64,000 bases of DNA. Origin: Asticcacaulis tiandongensis (GTDB lineage: Bacteria; Pseudomonadota; Alphaproteobacteria; Caulobacterales; Caulobacteraceae). A program made the position numbers and the translations under genes. Below, one piece after another: positions 19,361 through 29,249 of the stretch (position 1 is the stretch's first letter; each line of letters begins with the position of its first letter). The notes under the pieces were generated by a model that did not search any database, had not been told where the DNA came from, and saw only the letters and a list, made by a program, of their open reading frames with translations. The stretch covers positions 265,468 to 329,467 of the forward strand of contig NZ_ML636837.1 in NCBI RefSeq assembly GCF_006475605.1. The letters are read 5' to 3'.

Positions 19361-20034
19361 GGACGCGCCCACCGCTCACGTTCCTTAAGGCTTAACTGAG
19401 TATATAAGGCATCACCGGTTTTGCTTCCACAGTTGAGGATACGTGCCTCAGGGTAAGACCCCAAAATAAGTTCCAGTAACAAAAGCCGATATATGGGTGT
19501 GTCAACGGTAAGAAAATCCGCAAGCGCATGGAACTGCTTACTCTTATCGCCCCTATGAGCCATATCCGTAGCAAGATGAAGCACACCAGCATGGTCCTCG
19601 CTACCTATAGTCCGCGCTCCAGACATAAGAACAATTTGATTGATAAATTTTTCGCCGCGTTGAGACTCTACAAACGCTTTGAAGCCATCAAGCAATATAC
19701 CCGACGCCTCCGTTTTTCTCAGTTGCAATGTCCTGATATTCTGAAAGCGCATATCCTTAGAAAGTGCCTCATCATAGACAGACAGCTCACCCAGTAATCT
19801 CTCCGCCAGGGTGTAGATCTCATCGGATACAAACGGGCGCTTTCCCCAGCGGCCTTCATTACGCCCGTACAGTAAAAAGTGCACCTTAGGGTCACGCCCT
19901 GAAGCGGCTACATCGGGATACTGCTTAAGGTACCATGCCGGATCGAAATCACAGGCAGTCTTCAAAAGGCGTGCATGTACTAAACGATCCAAAAATCGTG
20001 ACAGGCCACATAATCTGGTAGGTACCCTGGCCAA
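19357..20034 (-). CDS. Uncharacterised protein with FDPAWYLKQYPDVA motif
   Basis: The 225-residue product begins with a segment FDPAWYLKQYPDV then AASGRDPKVHFLLYGRNEGR (about residues 30-62). This motif (FDxxYYLxxNPDVxxxGxxPxxHYxxxGxxEGR) recurs as a repeat in many proteobacterial glycosyltransferases and large surface proteins. Its molecular role is not known to me. The rest (65-225) has no recognisable motif, no signal peptide and no membrane segment. The start is TTG two bases after the galE stop, and its stop overlaps the next GT2 start. It is probably an accessory protein of polysaccharide synthesis. Confidence 0.7.
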   Translation of the reverse strand: MARVPTRLCGLSRFLDRLVHARLLKTACDFDPAWYLKQYPDVAASGRDPKVHFLLYGRNEGRWGKRPFVSDEIYTLAERLLGELSVYDEALSKDMRFQNIRTLQLRKTEASGILLDGFKAFVESQRGEKFINQIVLMSGARTIGSEDHAGVLHLATDMAHRGDKSKQFHALADFLTVDTPIYRLLLLELILGSYPEARILNCGSKTGDALYTQLSLKERERWARP

Positions 20035-20036
20035 GA

Positions 20037-21053
20037 TCAGCTATAGCCGTTTTGATTATTGGACTGCCAACGCCAGGTATCTTCGCACATTTGCCGGATA
20101 GTACGTTCCGCACGGAAACCCAGCTCCTGCTCTGCCAGGCGACAATCTGCGAACGAAGTTGCTATGTCTCCAGGCCGACGCGGCTGAACCTGATGAGATA
20201 ACGGCTTACCACAAGCTGTCTCAAATGCTTTCAGCATTTCCAGAACACTGCAACCTGCACCGGTGCCTAAATTTACCGTCAGTAGCCGCGCCCGCTCTAT
20301 GAGCGTTTCCAACGCCAGTACATGGCCTTTGGCCAGATCATCCACATGTATATAGTCGCGTACGCCTGTACCGTCGGGCGTATCATAATCACCACCAAAG
20401 ACGTTAAGATGCTGACGGCGGCCAACCGCCACCTGCGATATAAAAGGCATGAGATTGTTCGGAACATCACGCGGATCTTCACCGATTAATCCACTTGGAT
20501 GCGCACCCACTGGGTTGAAATAACGTAGAAGACCAACGCTCCACTGAGAATCTGACGCGACAAGATCACGCAGCATCTCCTCGACCATGAACTTGGTTCG
20601 GCCATAAGGGTTCACCGGACCGAGACCGTGAGCTTCGTCCAGAGGAAGATATTTCGGGTCTCCGTATACTGTTGCAGACGAACTGAAGATCATGCACTTC
20701 ACCCCGTGCGATTGCATGGCTCTGATGAGGCTCAGGCTGCCGGAGACGTTATTATCGTAATATTCAAGTGGTTTCTCGCTGGATTCACCCACGGCCTTCA
20801 GGCCGGCAAAATGAATTACCCCACTATAAGTCTTTGACCTCAGGACCTGTTCCAACAAAGCCTGATTGCGTATGTCACCCTCAATCGCTTCGATTTTTTT
20901 TTCCGCAATTTGCTCTACTCGCTTGAGGGCCTGAGGCGATGAATTGCAATAATTGTCTAATACAGTGACCTGATAGCCTCGTTCGAGTAACTGCACGCAG
21001 GTATGAGATCCAATGTACCCAGCGCCGCCCGTAACCAGAATATGTTTTTCCAC
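20037..21053 (-). CDS. galE: UDP-glucose 4-epimerase
   Basis: Interconverts UDP-glucose and UDP-galactose, feeding the mutase Glf and galactosyltransferases. The 338 residues match E. coli GalE in length. Visible are the NAD-binding VTGGAGYIGSHT (7-18), FSSSATVYG in the middle with the catalytic Ser/Thr, and YGRTK with the Tyr-Lys pair. The start is GTG, with AGGAAG eight bases upstream. It lies within the exporter/glycosyltransferase block; a downstream gene begins two bases after its stop. Confidence 0.96.
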   Translation of the reverse strand: MEKHILVTGGAGYIGSHTCVQLLERGYQVTVLDNYCNSSPQALKRVEQIAEKKIEAIEGDIRNQALLEQVLRSKTYSGVIHFAGLKAVGESSEKPLEYYDNNVSGSLSLIRAMQSHGVKCMIFSSSATVYGDPKYLPLDEAHGLGPVNPYGRTKFMVEEMLRDLVASDSQWSVGLLRYFNPVGAHPSGLIGEDPRDVPNNLMPFISQVAVGRRQHLNVFGGDYDTPDGTGVRDYIHVDDLAKGHVLALETLIERARLLTVNLGTGAGCSVLEMLKAFETACGKPLSHQVQPRRPGDIATSFADCRLAEQELGFRAERTIRQMCEDTWRWQSNNQNGYS

Positions 21054-21079
21054 AGCGTTACTTCCTAAAAATTCGTCAA

Positions 21080-22900
21080 CTATCTAAATCTGAAAACTTC
21101 TGTGCCCCGTGAAACAGAAGCTGGTAACCAGGGGTCATTATGTATTAGGTGACGCCATTTGGCGTAAAAAGCCTGAAGCTCCATTTGCCGCCGCCTGAGT
21201 TTCGCTGGCAGGCTGTCGTCTCCCCGGCTCTCTCCTTCAAGGTGATAGGCAACGGCTTGCGCGACGAACACAGTATTATACCCCAGTGCATTTAATTTCA
21301 GGCACAGGTCAATATCCCCCAGCGTCACGGGGAAATGCGCTTCGTCAAACATTCCCGCTTGATGAAACTTCTGCCTGTTTACGCAAAGGGCCGCTCCGGT
21401 AACCGCGCTACGTAACGAGTTTTGCATCAATCGGGGTTCATTTTGCTGCCCGACTTCCGAGAGCCCACGCCACAAATGCCCACACATCTGCGTGACACCA
21501 AGCATGACGCCGCCATGTTGCAACCGACCATCGGCATAGAGCAAGCGCATCCCGACCGCGCCCGCGTCAGCATTCTGAGCCTCATCCATAATATAGGTCA
21601 GCCAGTTGGTATCGCGCAAAACGATATCATTATTCAGAAACAGCAGGTAGTCGTGCTGTGCATGGCCAGCGCCGATATTGCATAAAACTGAAAAATTGAA
21701 CGGGACATCTGCCCGTATAACCTTCAGCCCTTTGGCTTTGTAAGTCTCCAAGAGGGAAAAGGTCCGCGGCTCCGTAGAGCCATTATCCACCACAATGACC
21801 TCATGCGGCCACCAGGTATTCTCAAATAAACCTGCCAGACATGCTTCCAATAGATCAGATCGATCTCGCGTCGGGATAATAATGCTGCAGGGGGCCGCCG
21901 TATGCGCTACCGCTCCATCATCAGACTCAGGCGGTACAACATCAAGATGGGGTTTATCTTTTATGGCCAGAGGAAGATTTATTACGGCACAATCACTGCG
22001 CGGTAACGTAAGAATATCCGATACTGCAGAAAAATGACCCCTCCACACATATGGCGTCGGCAGAAGTCGTCGGTATAGAACCGGATCCCAAGCGATATGC
22101 GCACTAAGCTGACCTGCGCAAGTAGTATCAACCAAATAGCGCCTGATCTGACTATTATTGGCAAATTGCTCAGCAATAACCAATAAGGCATCTGGTAACA
22201 GAACGTCCCCCTCGCCCAACCAGACAACCCCGTCGTGCCGTACATCTTTGTCGAGGGTAAAGTAGGGATAAATCTGTTCTTTTAAGCCGCTGTCCTGCGC
22301 CCCTTGCCCATCAGGCAGAACCAACAAAAAACAGGGCCTGTCAGTTAACGCATTTAAACGACGCTCGATACATTCCGGTTTTTCGAACAACAGTTTGCCT
22401 GAACTTAATTGCCCATCAGGGCTCGGCGTTCGACTATCCCCCACCCGCATACCAAAACTATTTTTATTTTTTAGGACTCGCCCAATGAGCGACGCTACAC
22501 GCCCGATGTTCAAACCGCCTCGGAGCATATGAGATAATTTGCGGCTGTACGCATGGCTCAGTTCTAAAAAAGACAGCCTTTTCAACCGTGCCGTTTTAAA
22601 CGCATAGCATCCTGTTCGCCCCCCTACGAAAACCCTAAGATCATATACGCCTCCGGCTAATCGAAGAAGCGTAGAGCCCTCATTGTCCGCCTCTATTTCA
22701 AGTGTCTGATACCTGTCCTTATCAAACATCTCCAAACACATACCAGGCCCTTCACACGTTACCTCAAGCCTATAATAACCCTGTTCAAGTGGTATATTCG
22801 GCGCGACGTAACTCCCCCAAGGCTTGCTGATCTGTATGCCGCCCAAAACAGGCATGCTACCTTCATCAACAATATGTGGAAGGGACAGGACGTCTATCAT
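21080..22900 (-). CDS. Family 2 glycosyltransferase with N-terminal extension
   Basis: The GT2 domain occupies about residues 340-570: CSIIIPTRDRSDLLEACL, IVVDNGSTEP, FLNNDIVL (the metal site) and ALCVNRQKFHQAGMFDE. This layout is typical of rhamnosyl- and other O-antigen or glycan transferases of the WsaE/RfbF type. The first 130 residues (PLEQGYYRLEVTCEGPG and following) look like a beta-rich domain and may bind carbohydrate, which is inference. The gene lies nine bases after the wzt stop, so it is in the exporter operon. The donor may be dTDP-rhamnose, given the pathway present, but this is not proven. Confidence 0.88.
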   Translation of the reverse strand: MIDVLSLPHIVDEGSMPVLGGIQISKPWGSYVAPNIPLEQGYYRLEVTCEGPGMCLEMFDKDRYQTLEIEADNEGSTLLRLAGGVYDLRVFVGGRTGCYAFKTARLKRLSFLELSHAYSRKLSHMLRGGLNIGRVASLIGRVLKNKNSFGMRVGDSRTPSPDGQLSSGKLLFEKPECIERRLNALTDRPCFLLVLPDGQGAQDSGLKEQIYPYFTLDKDVRHDGVVWLGEGDVLLPDALLVIAEQFANNSQIRRYLVDTTCAGQLSAHIAWDPVLYRRLLPTPYVWRGHFSAVSDILTLPRSDCAVINLPLAIKDKPHLDVVPPESDDGAVAHTAAPCSIIIPTRDRSDLLEACLAGLFENTWWPHEVIVVDNGSTEPRTFSLLETYKAKGLKVIRADVPFNFSVLCNIGAGHAQHDYLLFLNNDIVLRDTNWLTYIMDEAQNADAGAVGMRLLYADGRLQHGGVMLGVTQMCGHLWRGLSEVGQQNEPRLMQNSLRSAVTGAALCVNRQKFHQAGMFDEAHFPVTLGDIDLCLKLNALGYNTVFVAQAVAYHLEGESRGDDSLPAKLRRRQMELQAFYAKWRHLIHNDPWLPASVSRGTEVFRFR

Positions 22901-22909
22901 ATTATGAGT

Positions 22910-23683
22910 TTAGGGAATTAGGGTTGCAAGCTGAGGCTTAGGCGCGGCTAATTCAAAATCCCACTTATTTACGTCTCCGAAATACACCTGCTCGCCACCG
23001 TTCAGGACGAGAAGCTTATTGCATGTTGCCTCAATGAGAGAGGTAGAGTGACTCGCCAACACCAGACCACGCGCCTTGTCCACCAGACTGTCTATTCGTT
23101 TTTTTGCCTTATCTATAAAGGCGGCATCGCCCGCGCTCAACCATTCATCAAGCAACAAAATGTCGGGATTAAGCGTCGTCACGACTGCAAACACCAGTCT
23201 TGACTGCATACCTGATGAAAATATTTTCACCGGCATATCAATATAGGTGCCAAGATCTGAAAAGCTTATAATTTCTTCCATATTGTCTAAAATGTGCTTG
23301 GTCGAGAGGCCACGCATTTTACCGATATGGACAATATTTTCACGACCGGTCATGTTGGGATCCAATCCCATTGAGACATCAATCATGGACGATATATTGC
23401 CGTTAATATTTATACTTCCACGTGTCGGCTCATATATTCCCGCCACAACTTTCAACAGCGTGGTTTTGCCCGCTCCGTTGTGACCGATAACGCCGAGGCG
23501 ATCATTCTCTTCAAGCGAAAAATTGATCTGCTTCAACGCCTGGATATGTATAATATCACTTCCGTCACGAAGTAATTTTCCACCAACCGTCAGATTGGCA
23601 ATTACATTGCGCAAGGATTGGGCACGGACTGAGTAGACTGGATAGACCAGATCGACAGATTTCAATTCAATAAGGGGAGTCAT
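22910..23683 (-). CDS. wzt: Polysaccharide ABC exporter, ATP-binding protein
   Basis: The nucleotide-binding subunit that powers export of an undecaprenyl-linked or lipid-linked polysaccharide across the inner membrane. Walker A is GHNGAGKTTLL (about 68-78), the ABC signature is the variant FSSGMQSRL, and Walker B is ILLLDEWLSAGD, as usual for the Wzt/KpsT/TagH group. At 257 residues it lacks the C-terminal carbohydrate-binding domain of O9a-type Wzt, so export may not depend on recognition of a chain cap. It begins three bases after wzm. Confidence 0.93.
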   Translation of the reverse strand: MTPLIELKSVDLVYPVYSVRAQSLRNVIANLTVGGKLLRDGSDIIHIQALKQINFSLEENDRLGVIGHNGAGKTTLLKVVAGIYEPTRGSININGNISSMIDVSMGLDPNMTGRENIVHIGKMRGLSTKHILDNMEEIISFSDLGTYIDMPVKIFSSGMQSRLVFAVVTTLNPDILLLDEWLSAGDAAFIDKAKKRIDSLVDKARGLVLASHSTSLIEATCNKLLVLNGGEQVYFGDVNKWDFELAAPKPQLATLIP

Positions 23684-23686
23684 AAT

Positions 23687-24469
23687 CTATACCCAAAATG
23701 CAATTTTACGACGGAATGCACCAAAAAATATCAGCCAGAAAACCAACCCGAGGCTAAGACTAATCAGACTCAGGTTCCAAGCCACTGCCGGCGGCGCCTC
23801 CCCAAGAAGCGGGCTGCGTACAATTTCCAATAACCCATAGAACGGGTTGAAATGCAGCAGCGCCGTACGCCACCCCCCCATGTTGGTGGGTATCCAAAAA
23901 ACCGGGGTCAGAAAGAACAACATTTGCCCGACAAACGGCAACAGAAAGCGCATATCCCGAAAACGTGCCCCAAGCATCGCCGCAAGACTTCCCCAGAGAA
24001 ATGAATTTGCATACACAACCGGAATTGCAATCAAAATACTCCAGTGAGGTATAGCAAGACTGCCAACCAGAGCCAGCATCAGGTAAAACGCCACGAGATT
24101 GTGGAAGAAAATAAAAAACGTCCTCGAAAGGCTCTCAAATGAATAATAGCTGTAGGGATGCGCATGGTTTTTAATAATTGATGCCGCGGACATATATACT
24201 TCCGGAGCCTCATTAAGAACGTAGCTTGATAGACTAAAACACAATAGCCCGGCCATGATATAAGGCAGAACAGACTGAATCAACTGCCCCTGAATGCCCC
24301 CAATCATGATTGCCAGGGCCAATGATGTCGCCACCACGCCGCCTGCAATCCATAAGGACCCCAGCATCGTCCTTTTGTATTTTGAGTGTATGGAGTGATA
24401 AGCATGATGCATCCATACATGCCTGAGCGCCACCCCACGACTGAAATCACTTAAAGCTTTAACGAACAT
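23687..24469 (-). CDS. wzm: Polysaccharide ABC exporter, membrane permease
   Basis: A 260-residue integral membrane protein of the ABC-2 family with about six hydrophobic segments, for example around SLWIAGGVVATSLALAIMIG and LLPFVGQMLFFLTPVFWIPT. It matches Wzm/KpsM/TagG permeases in length and in the conserved N-terminal RYKRTxLGxLW-type segment (SKYKRTMLGSLW). It pairs with the ATPase three bases downstream. It is the first gene of the minus-strand block that also encodes GT2, galE and others. The upstream gap of about 240 bases to a divergent gene should hold its promoter. Confidence 0.93.
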   Translation of the reverse strand: MFVKALSDFSRGVALRHVWMHHAYHSIHSKYKRTMLGSLWIAGGVVATSLALAIMIGGIQGQLIQSVLPYIMAGLLCFSLSSYVLNEAPEVYMSAASIIKNHAHPYSYYSFESLSRTFFIFFHNLVAFYLMLALVGSLAIPHWSILIAIPVVYANSFLWGSLAAMLGARFRDMRFLLPFVGQMLFFLTPVFWIPTNMGGWRTALLHFNPFYGLLEIVRSPLLGEAPPAVAWNLSLISLSLGLVFWLIFFGAFRRKIAFWV

Positions 24470-24709
24470 CTGAACCTATGATTTGCCTGAAATACGAATG
24501 TGGCCGAAAATCTTTTGTTGCCTGCGCACACCTAGTCGAAGATTGTGTCTGAAACGCGTTGCAATCCTTAATGGACTTAAGAGCCTGAATTATATATCTA
24601 CAATTTAAGAGGCGTAAAATAACTTGTTTTTTGTAAATTGTGGCGCAGATAAGAAACGGGATTAATCCCATAATTACCGCCCACGCGGAACTTGAATGTG
24701 AGATCGTCT

Positions 24710-25447
24710 ATGCTTTCAAACAGGAATGTGCCATATTTCCTTATAGGCTTCATTTTACTGTTGGGCATAACCACAGAAATAAAAATGTCAAGCCTTTGGC
24801 AATGGACGCACGGCGGCACATCACCAGAAATTTGGATACCCGTCAGGTCTGTACAAGTATGGGCTTTATATATGATTACAATGCTAATCATATATATTTC
24901 AACCAGAGCATCGTTTTCGCACCGGCTGATCTGGTGGCCAACTGCGGCCATTTCTTTGGCTGGTGCAGCGACAATAGCCGCAGCCCTCTTCAGCCTGTCT
25001 TCATATGTGTCCATTCACACTGACAAAGTGTTAATCAGCGCCTTCAGCCTCAAGGGTATAAAACCGACCACTGTGTATTATGATCAAACACCTGCGGCAT
25101 ACATCTCGTGCAAAACCGAAGATGCTCGTGGCCGTCAGGTCCACACATTATCATACCGGCTGGGAGACAAGTCATCTGCACGCCTTGATCTCGGGAATCT
25201 GCTTCAGGATTCACGTCACTCTAAGTTGGCCATATCAGCCATTGAGTATGTCGATACAAAACTGCAAATCGCTAAAGTGCCGAGGGTTCTTTATCCCACC
25301 TCCCTCACACAAGACGCGTTTACCAATTGCATTAGCAACGCCGCAAAGATCTTAAACCACCAAGACCCCGGCAGTATTCAGAAGATATTTTCTCCTACGG
25401 ATATTTACCCAAAATCTATAGATCGTTCAGATAGAATGAAAAATTAA
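24710..25447 (+). CDS. Uncharacterised membrane protein
   Basis: The 245-residue product has three hydrophobic segments in its first 110 residues (around YFLIGFILLLGI, VWALYMITMLIIYI and AAISLAGAATIAAALF). A hydrophilic, probably periplasmic domain of about 130 residues follows. No family is recognised. The start is uncertain: ATG at 24710, or TTG/GTG at 24692/24698. Its place between the exporter genes and manC suggests a role linked to the envelope polysaccharide, but nothing in the sequence shows which. Confidence 0.7.
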   Translation: MLSNRNVPYFLIGFILLLGITTEIKMSSLWQWTHGGTSPEIWIPVRSVQVWALYMITMLIIYISTRASFSHRLIWWPTAAISLAGAATIAAALFSLSSYVSIHTDKVLISAFSLKGIKPTTVYYDQTPAAYISCKTEDARGRQVHTLSYRLGDKSSARLDLGNLLQDSRHSKLAISAIEYVDTKLQIAKVPRVLYPTSLTQDAFTNCISNAAKILNHQDPGSIQKIFSPTDIYPKSIDRSDRMKN

Positions 25448-25532
25448 CTGCGCAGTACGCTTTGTTTCAAAAATAATACGATAATTCGAATTGTTAGCTC
25501 CATTCTTATAAATAGGGTTCAAAAGGGGCCTC

Positions 25533-26591
25533 ATGCGCATTTTACCCATCATAATGTCAGGTGGCTCCGGTTCACGCCTGTGGCCCTTGTCAACACCTTC
25601 GCAACCCAAGCAATTCCATGCCTTGGCCACGCAGCGTACCATGATTCAGGAAACCGCCCTGCGTCTGTCAGGGCCGGAGTTTCTTGAGTCCGTTGTGATT
25701 TGCGGTCGGAGTCATGAGCAACTGGCTGTCGCGCAACTTGAGGCCATTGATCATCGGCCTCAGGCAATCATTCTTGAGCCCTTTGCCCGCAACACAGCTG
25801 CCGTGGCTGCGGTGGCCGCCCTTATCGGTCAGGAAATAGCGCCCGATGCGCTTGTGCTTCTGGTGCCGGCCGATCATGTAATCACTAAACCGGACGTCTT
25901 CCGTGCGGCCCTGCAAACCGCTGCCGCGACGGCCCTTGATCATATTGTCACCTTTGGCATCCGCCCCAACGCGCCTGAGACCGGCTTCGGTTATATTCAG
26001 CGTAACGAAAGCCTCTGTGACGGCGTGTGGTCAGTAAAGCGCTTTCTTGAAAAACCCAATCTCGCCACGGCGACAGAATATGTCGCGGACGGCGGCTATG
26101 ACTGGAATGCCGGTATTTTCCTGTTTTCACCACAGGTTATGCTTGAAGAACTAAACCGTCACCAGCCGGATGTTCTCGAAGCCACCCGCAGCGCCCTTGA
26201 GAACGCACAGGTCACTGAGCGTACGCGCCTTCTGAACCCTGACGATTTCGCCAGATGCCCGTCCATTTCTATCGACTACGCCGTTATGGAACGTACCGAG
26301 CGTGCAGCGGTCGCCCCCTGTGACATAGGCTGGGCTGATGTCGGCGGCTTCAGCGAATTATGGCGTCTGGGCGCTAAGGATACCGAAGGCAATCATAGCT
26401 CCGGCGACACCATACTGATTGACGCGAATAACTGTCTGGTACGCGCCGAAGGCCCGCCGGTCGCTGTTATCGGGCTTGATAATATTATGGTGATCTCGAC
26501 CCCGTCCGGCATTGTCGTTGCGCCAGTATCGCGTGCACAGGATGTAAAGCTCGCTGCCGAAGCCGCCAAAAAGCTTACTGGGACAATTTAG
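25533..26591 (+). CDS. manC: Mannose-1-phosphate guanylyltransferase
   Basis: Makes GDP-mannose from GTP and mannose-1-phosphate. The signature MSGGSGSRLWPLSTPSQPKQ is at residues 8-27, and the sugar-binding FLEKPN stands near 170. The 352 residues comprise only the nucleotidyltransferase part. The phosphomannose isomerase half found in long ManC/XanB proteins is missing, so mannose-6-phosphate must come from another enzyme. No GDP-mannose dehydratase follows. It closes the polysaccharide locus; an AT-rich 246-base gap separates it from ahpC. Confidence 0.95.
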   Translation: MRILPIIMSGGSGSRLWPLSTPSQPKQFHALATQRTMIQETALRLSGPEFLESVVICGRSHEQLAVAQLEAIDHRPQAIILEPFARNTAAVAAVAALIGQEIAPDALVLLVPADHVITKPDVFRAALQTAAATALDHIVTFGIRPNAPETGFGYIQRNESLCDGVWSVKRFLEKPNLATATEYVADGGYDWNAGIFLFSPQVMLEELNRHQPDVLEATRSALENAQVTERTRLLNPDDFARCPSISIDYAVMERTERAAVAPCDIGWADVGGFSELWRLGAKDTEGNHSSGDTILIDANNCLVRAEGPPVAVIGLDNIMVISTPSGIVVAPVSRAQDVKLAAEAAKKLTGTI

Positions 26592-26837
26592 GAATTTTTA
26601 TAGGATCTGGAATTTTCAAGCCACCCCATATATAAATAAAATCTATATATAATAAAAATAAAATAAGCTTGATCTTCGCTTTTACTCTGGCAATATGCCT
26701 CTCGTAACGTAAGACCCCGCGCGGCTCCGGCAGCGTCCAAATGTCTCACCATCGTTTCGTAAACATTTCAAACGCCTCGGCTATATTAATGCAGGTACCT
26801 GATCGGTACTGAGGCCCCAACCCAAGCAGGATTGTCC

Positions 26838-27401
26838 ATGTCCCTTATCAATACGCAAATTAAGCCGTTCAAAGCCGAAGCCTTCAAGGAAGGCAAGTTC
26901 GTCACCGTGACTGACGCGGACCTTCAGGGCAAGTGGTCGGTATTCTTCTTCTATCCGGCCGACTTCACCTTTGTTTGCCCGACTGAACTCGAAGATCTGG
27001 CCGACAACTATGCCGAATTCCAGAAGCTTGGCGTCGAAATCTACGGCGTGTCGACCGACACCCATTTCGCCCATAAGGCCTGGCACGACACTTCGCCCGC
27101 TATCGGCAAGATCAAGTATCACCTCGTAGGTGACCCCACCACGCAACTGTCGCGCAACTTCGAGGTTCTTATCGAAGAAGTCGGTCTGGCTGATCGTGGC
27201 ACCTTCGTTGTCGATCCTGAAGGCAAGATTCAGATCGTTGAAATCACTGCCGGTGGCATTGGCCGTAACGCGCTTGAGCTTCTCCGCAAGATCAAGGCGG
27301 CCCAATATGTCGCGTCTCACCCCGGCGAAGTTTGCCCGGCCAAGTGGGAAGAAGGCGAGAAGACCCTTGCCCCTTCGCTCGACCTCGTCGGCAAGATCTA
27401 A
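26838..27401 (+). CDS. ahpC: Alkyl hydroperoxide reductase subunit C (2-Cys peroxiredoxin)
   Basis: A typical 2-Cys peroxiredoxin that reduces H2O2, organic peroxides and peroxynitrite. The peroxidatic Cys47 sits in DFTFVCPTE, and the resolving Cys is near residue 166 in PGEVCPAKW. The 187 residues equal the E. coli protein. The ATG at 26838 gives [11 protein letters not shown], the family N-terminus. ahpF follows after 174 bases containing a possible terminator or attenuator. No oxyR is adjacent. The upstream gap of about 250 bases should hold the promoter, but I see no certain OxyR site. Confidence 0.97.
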   Translation: MSLINTQIKPFKAEAFKEGKFVTVTDADLQGKWSVFFFYPADFTFVCPTELEDLADNYAEFQKLGVEIYGVSTDTHFAHKAWHDTSPAIGKIKYHLVGDPTTQLSRNFEVLIEEVGLADRGTFVVDPEGKIQIVEITAGGIGRNALELLRKIKAAQYVASHPGEVCPAKWEEGEKTLAPSLDLVGKI

Positions 27402-27493
27402 GGCGCATTATGAAAGGCGGTTTTCGCTTTTCACCCATAATGCGCGACAGGATACATAATCCGGAGCCTCTGGTTCCGGAGCATCCCTGACCC

Positions 27494-27541
27494 GCGCCGC
27501 TGCTGTGGCCCCGAGCGGGTGCATGGCGGCGGCGCTTTTTA
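27494..27541 (+). terminator. Possible terminator or attenuator between ahpC and ahpF
   Basis: GCGCCGC (27494-27500) can pair with GCGGCGC (27529-27535), followed by a T run. The 28-base loop contains a smaller CCCG/CGGG pairing. It lies 35-75 bases before the ahpF start and may make the reductase less abundant than AhpC. The long loop keeps confidence moderate. Confidence 0.45.
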
Positions 27542-27575
27542 TTTTCGGGGCCAATATTTTCGGGAGTACGACACA

Positions 27576-29159
27576 ATGTTGGAAGCTGGTCTGAAATCGC
27601 AATTGCAGGGTTACCTTGAGCGGCTGGTGCAGCCGATCGAACTGGTGGCCTCGGTTGATGATAGCCCCAAATCCAAAGAATTACTGGCCCTGCTCGAAGA
27701 CATCGCTTCGGTGTCCGCAAAGGTGTCGGTCAAAACCGATGGTGCGGATGACCGCAAGCCGTCCTTTGCCATCAACCGTCCGGGCGAAGACACCGGTGTG
27801 CGTTTCGCAGGCCTGCCGCTTGGCCATGAATTTACCTCACTGGTTCTGGCCCTGCTTCAGGTTGGCGGCCACCCGCCCCGTGTTGAGGCCGATGTCATCG
27901 AGCAGATCAAATCGCTCGACCGTGACCTGACTTTTGAGACCTACTTCTCCCTATCGTGCCAGAACTGTCCGGACGTCGTACAGGCCCTGAACCTGATGAG
28001 CGTGCTCAATCCGCGCATTCGTCACGTGGCCATTGATGGCGCCCTGTTTCAGGCAGAGGTCGATACCCGTAAGATCATGGCCGTCCCCAGCATCTATGTG
28101 AACGGTGAGCCCTTCGGTCAGGGCCGCATGGGCCTTGAGGAAATTCTCGCCAAGATCGATATGGGTGCGCAAATCCGCGAAGCCGAAAAGATCAACGCCA
28201 GGGCACCCTATGATGTTCTGGTGGTCGGTGGCGGCCCGGCTGGTGCCGCGGCGGCGATCTATGCCGCGCGTAAGGGCATCCGTACCGGTGTGGTCGCTGA
28301 ACGCTTTGGCGGTCAGGTGCTCGATACGATGTCGATTGAGAACTTCATCTCGGTCTCTCATACCGAAGGCCCTAAACTGGCCTCGGCCCTTGAGCAGCAT
28401 GTACGTGAATACGAAGTCGATATCATGAACCTGCAAAAGGCGCGTCAGCTGGTGCCTGCCACCTCTGCCAACGGTCTGATTGAGATTCAGCTCGAAAGCG
28501 GTGCCTCTGTGCATGCGCGTAACGTCATCCTTTCGACCGGTGCCCGCTGGCGGCAGATGAACGTGCCGGGTGAAGACTTCTACCGCAATAAGGGCGTCGC
28601 CTATTGTCCGCACTGTGACGGCCCGTTGTTCAAGGGCAAACGCGTCGCGGTGATCGGCGGCGGTAACTCTGGCGTAGAAGCGGCCATTGATCTGGCGGGC
28701 ATTGTCGCGCACGTCACCCTGCTTGAGTTCGACACCGATCTTCGGGCCGATGCCGTCCTGCAACGCAAGCTGGCCAGCCTGCCTAATGTCACCATTCTCA
28801 CCAGCGCCCAGACCACCGAGGTCATCGGCAATGATGAGAAGGTCACGGGCCTGCGTTATAAGGATCGTCAGCGCAACACCGAGCATGTGCTCGAACTCGA
28901 AGGCATCTTCGTCCAGATCGGTCTGGTGCCTAACACCGAATGGCTGAAAGGTACGATTGACCTGTCTCCACGCGGTGAAATCGAGATCAATGCCCGTGGT
29001 GAAACCAGCCTCCCCGGTGTCTTTGCCGCCGGTGATGTGACCACCGTGCCCTATAAGCAGATCATCATCGCCATGGGCGAAGGGTCAAAAGCCGCCCTCT
29101 CGGCCTTTGATCACCTGATCCGCACCTCGGCTCCGGCAGAATCCGTCGCCGCCGAGTAG
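27576..29159 (+). CDS. ahpF: Alkyl hydroperoxide reductase subunit F
   Basis: The FAD- and NADH-dependent disulfide reductase that recycles AhpC. The N-terminal thioredoxin-like tandem carries CQNC (128-131). The thioredoxin-reductase-like core has [17 protein letters not shown] (about 217-233), the redox pair CPHC (344-347) and a second nucleotide motif [15 protein letters not shown]. The C-terminal FAD motif [15 protein letters not shown] follows. The 527 residues fit the family. The ATG at 27576 is preceded by GGGAG; an upstream in-frame ATG at 27519 lies inside the hairpin region and is unlikely. Confidence 0.97.
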   Translation: MLEAGLKSQLQGYLERLVQPIELVASVDDSPKSKELLALLEDIASVSAKVSVKTDGADDRKPSFAINRPGEDTGVRFAGLPLGHEFTSLVLALLQVGGHPPRVEADVIEQIKSLDRDLTFETYFSLSCQNCPDVVQALNLMSVLNPRIRHVAIDGALFQAEVDTRKIMAVPSIYVNGEPFGQGRMGLEEILAKIDMGAQIREAEKINARAPYDVLVVGGGPAGAAAAIYAARKGIRTGVVAERFGGQVLDTMSIENFISVSHTEGPKLASALEQHVREYEVDIMNLQKARQLVPATSANGLIEIQLESGASVHARNVILSTGARWRQMNVPGEDFYRNKGVAYCPHCDGPLFKGKRVAVIGGGNSGVEAAIDLAGIVAHVTLLEFDTDLRADAVLQRKLASLPNVTILTSAQTTEVIGNDEKVTGLRYKDRQRNTEHVLELEGIFVQIGLVPNTEWLKGTIDLSPRGEIEINARGETSLPGVFAAGDVTTVPYKQIIIAMGEGSKAALSAFDHLIRTSAPAESVAAE

Positions 29160-29173
29160 CAGAGGCCACTTCA

Positions 29174-29240
29174 CTCCTCCCTGCCTCCGGCGGGGAGGGG
29201 GACCGCTTTGCTTTAGCAAAGGGGTGGTGGGGTATCTTTC
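29174..29240. repeat. REP-like double stem-loop element, copy A
   Basis: Two adjacent hairpins lie just after ahpF: CTCCC...GGGGAG, then CTTTGC-TTTA-GCAAAG, ending in GGGGTGGTGGGGTATCTT. Other copies in the window share the layout while the second stem changes with compensation. This copy contains an intact CGGGGAGGGGGACC (29191-29204), the sequence in which the IS110-family element sits in copy D. Confidence 0.85.
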
Positions 29241-29249
29241 TATCTTCTG

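Noticed and set aside
23873-23879. C7 run in wzm as a second slippage site
   Set aside because: Seven bases is within the range seen by chance in this sequence and it lies in the middle of a conserved membrane domain.
27951-28886. Minus-strand open frame of 311 codons inside ahpF
   Set aside because: Shadow of ahpF; low-complexity His/Asp/Arg composition typical of antisense reading.
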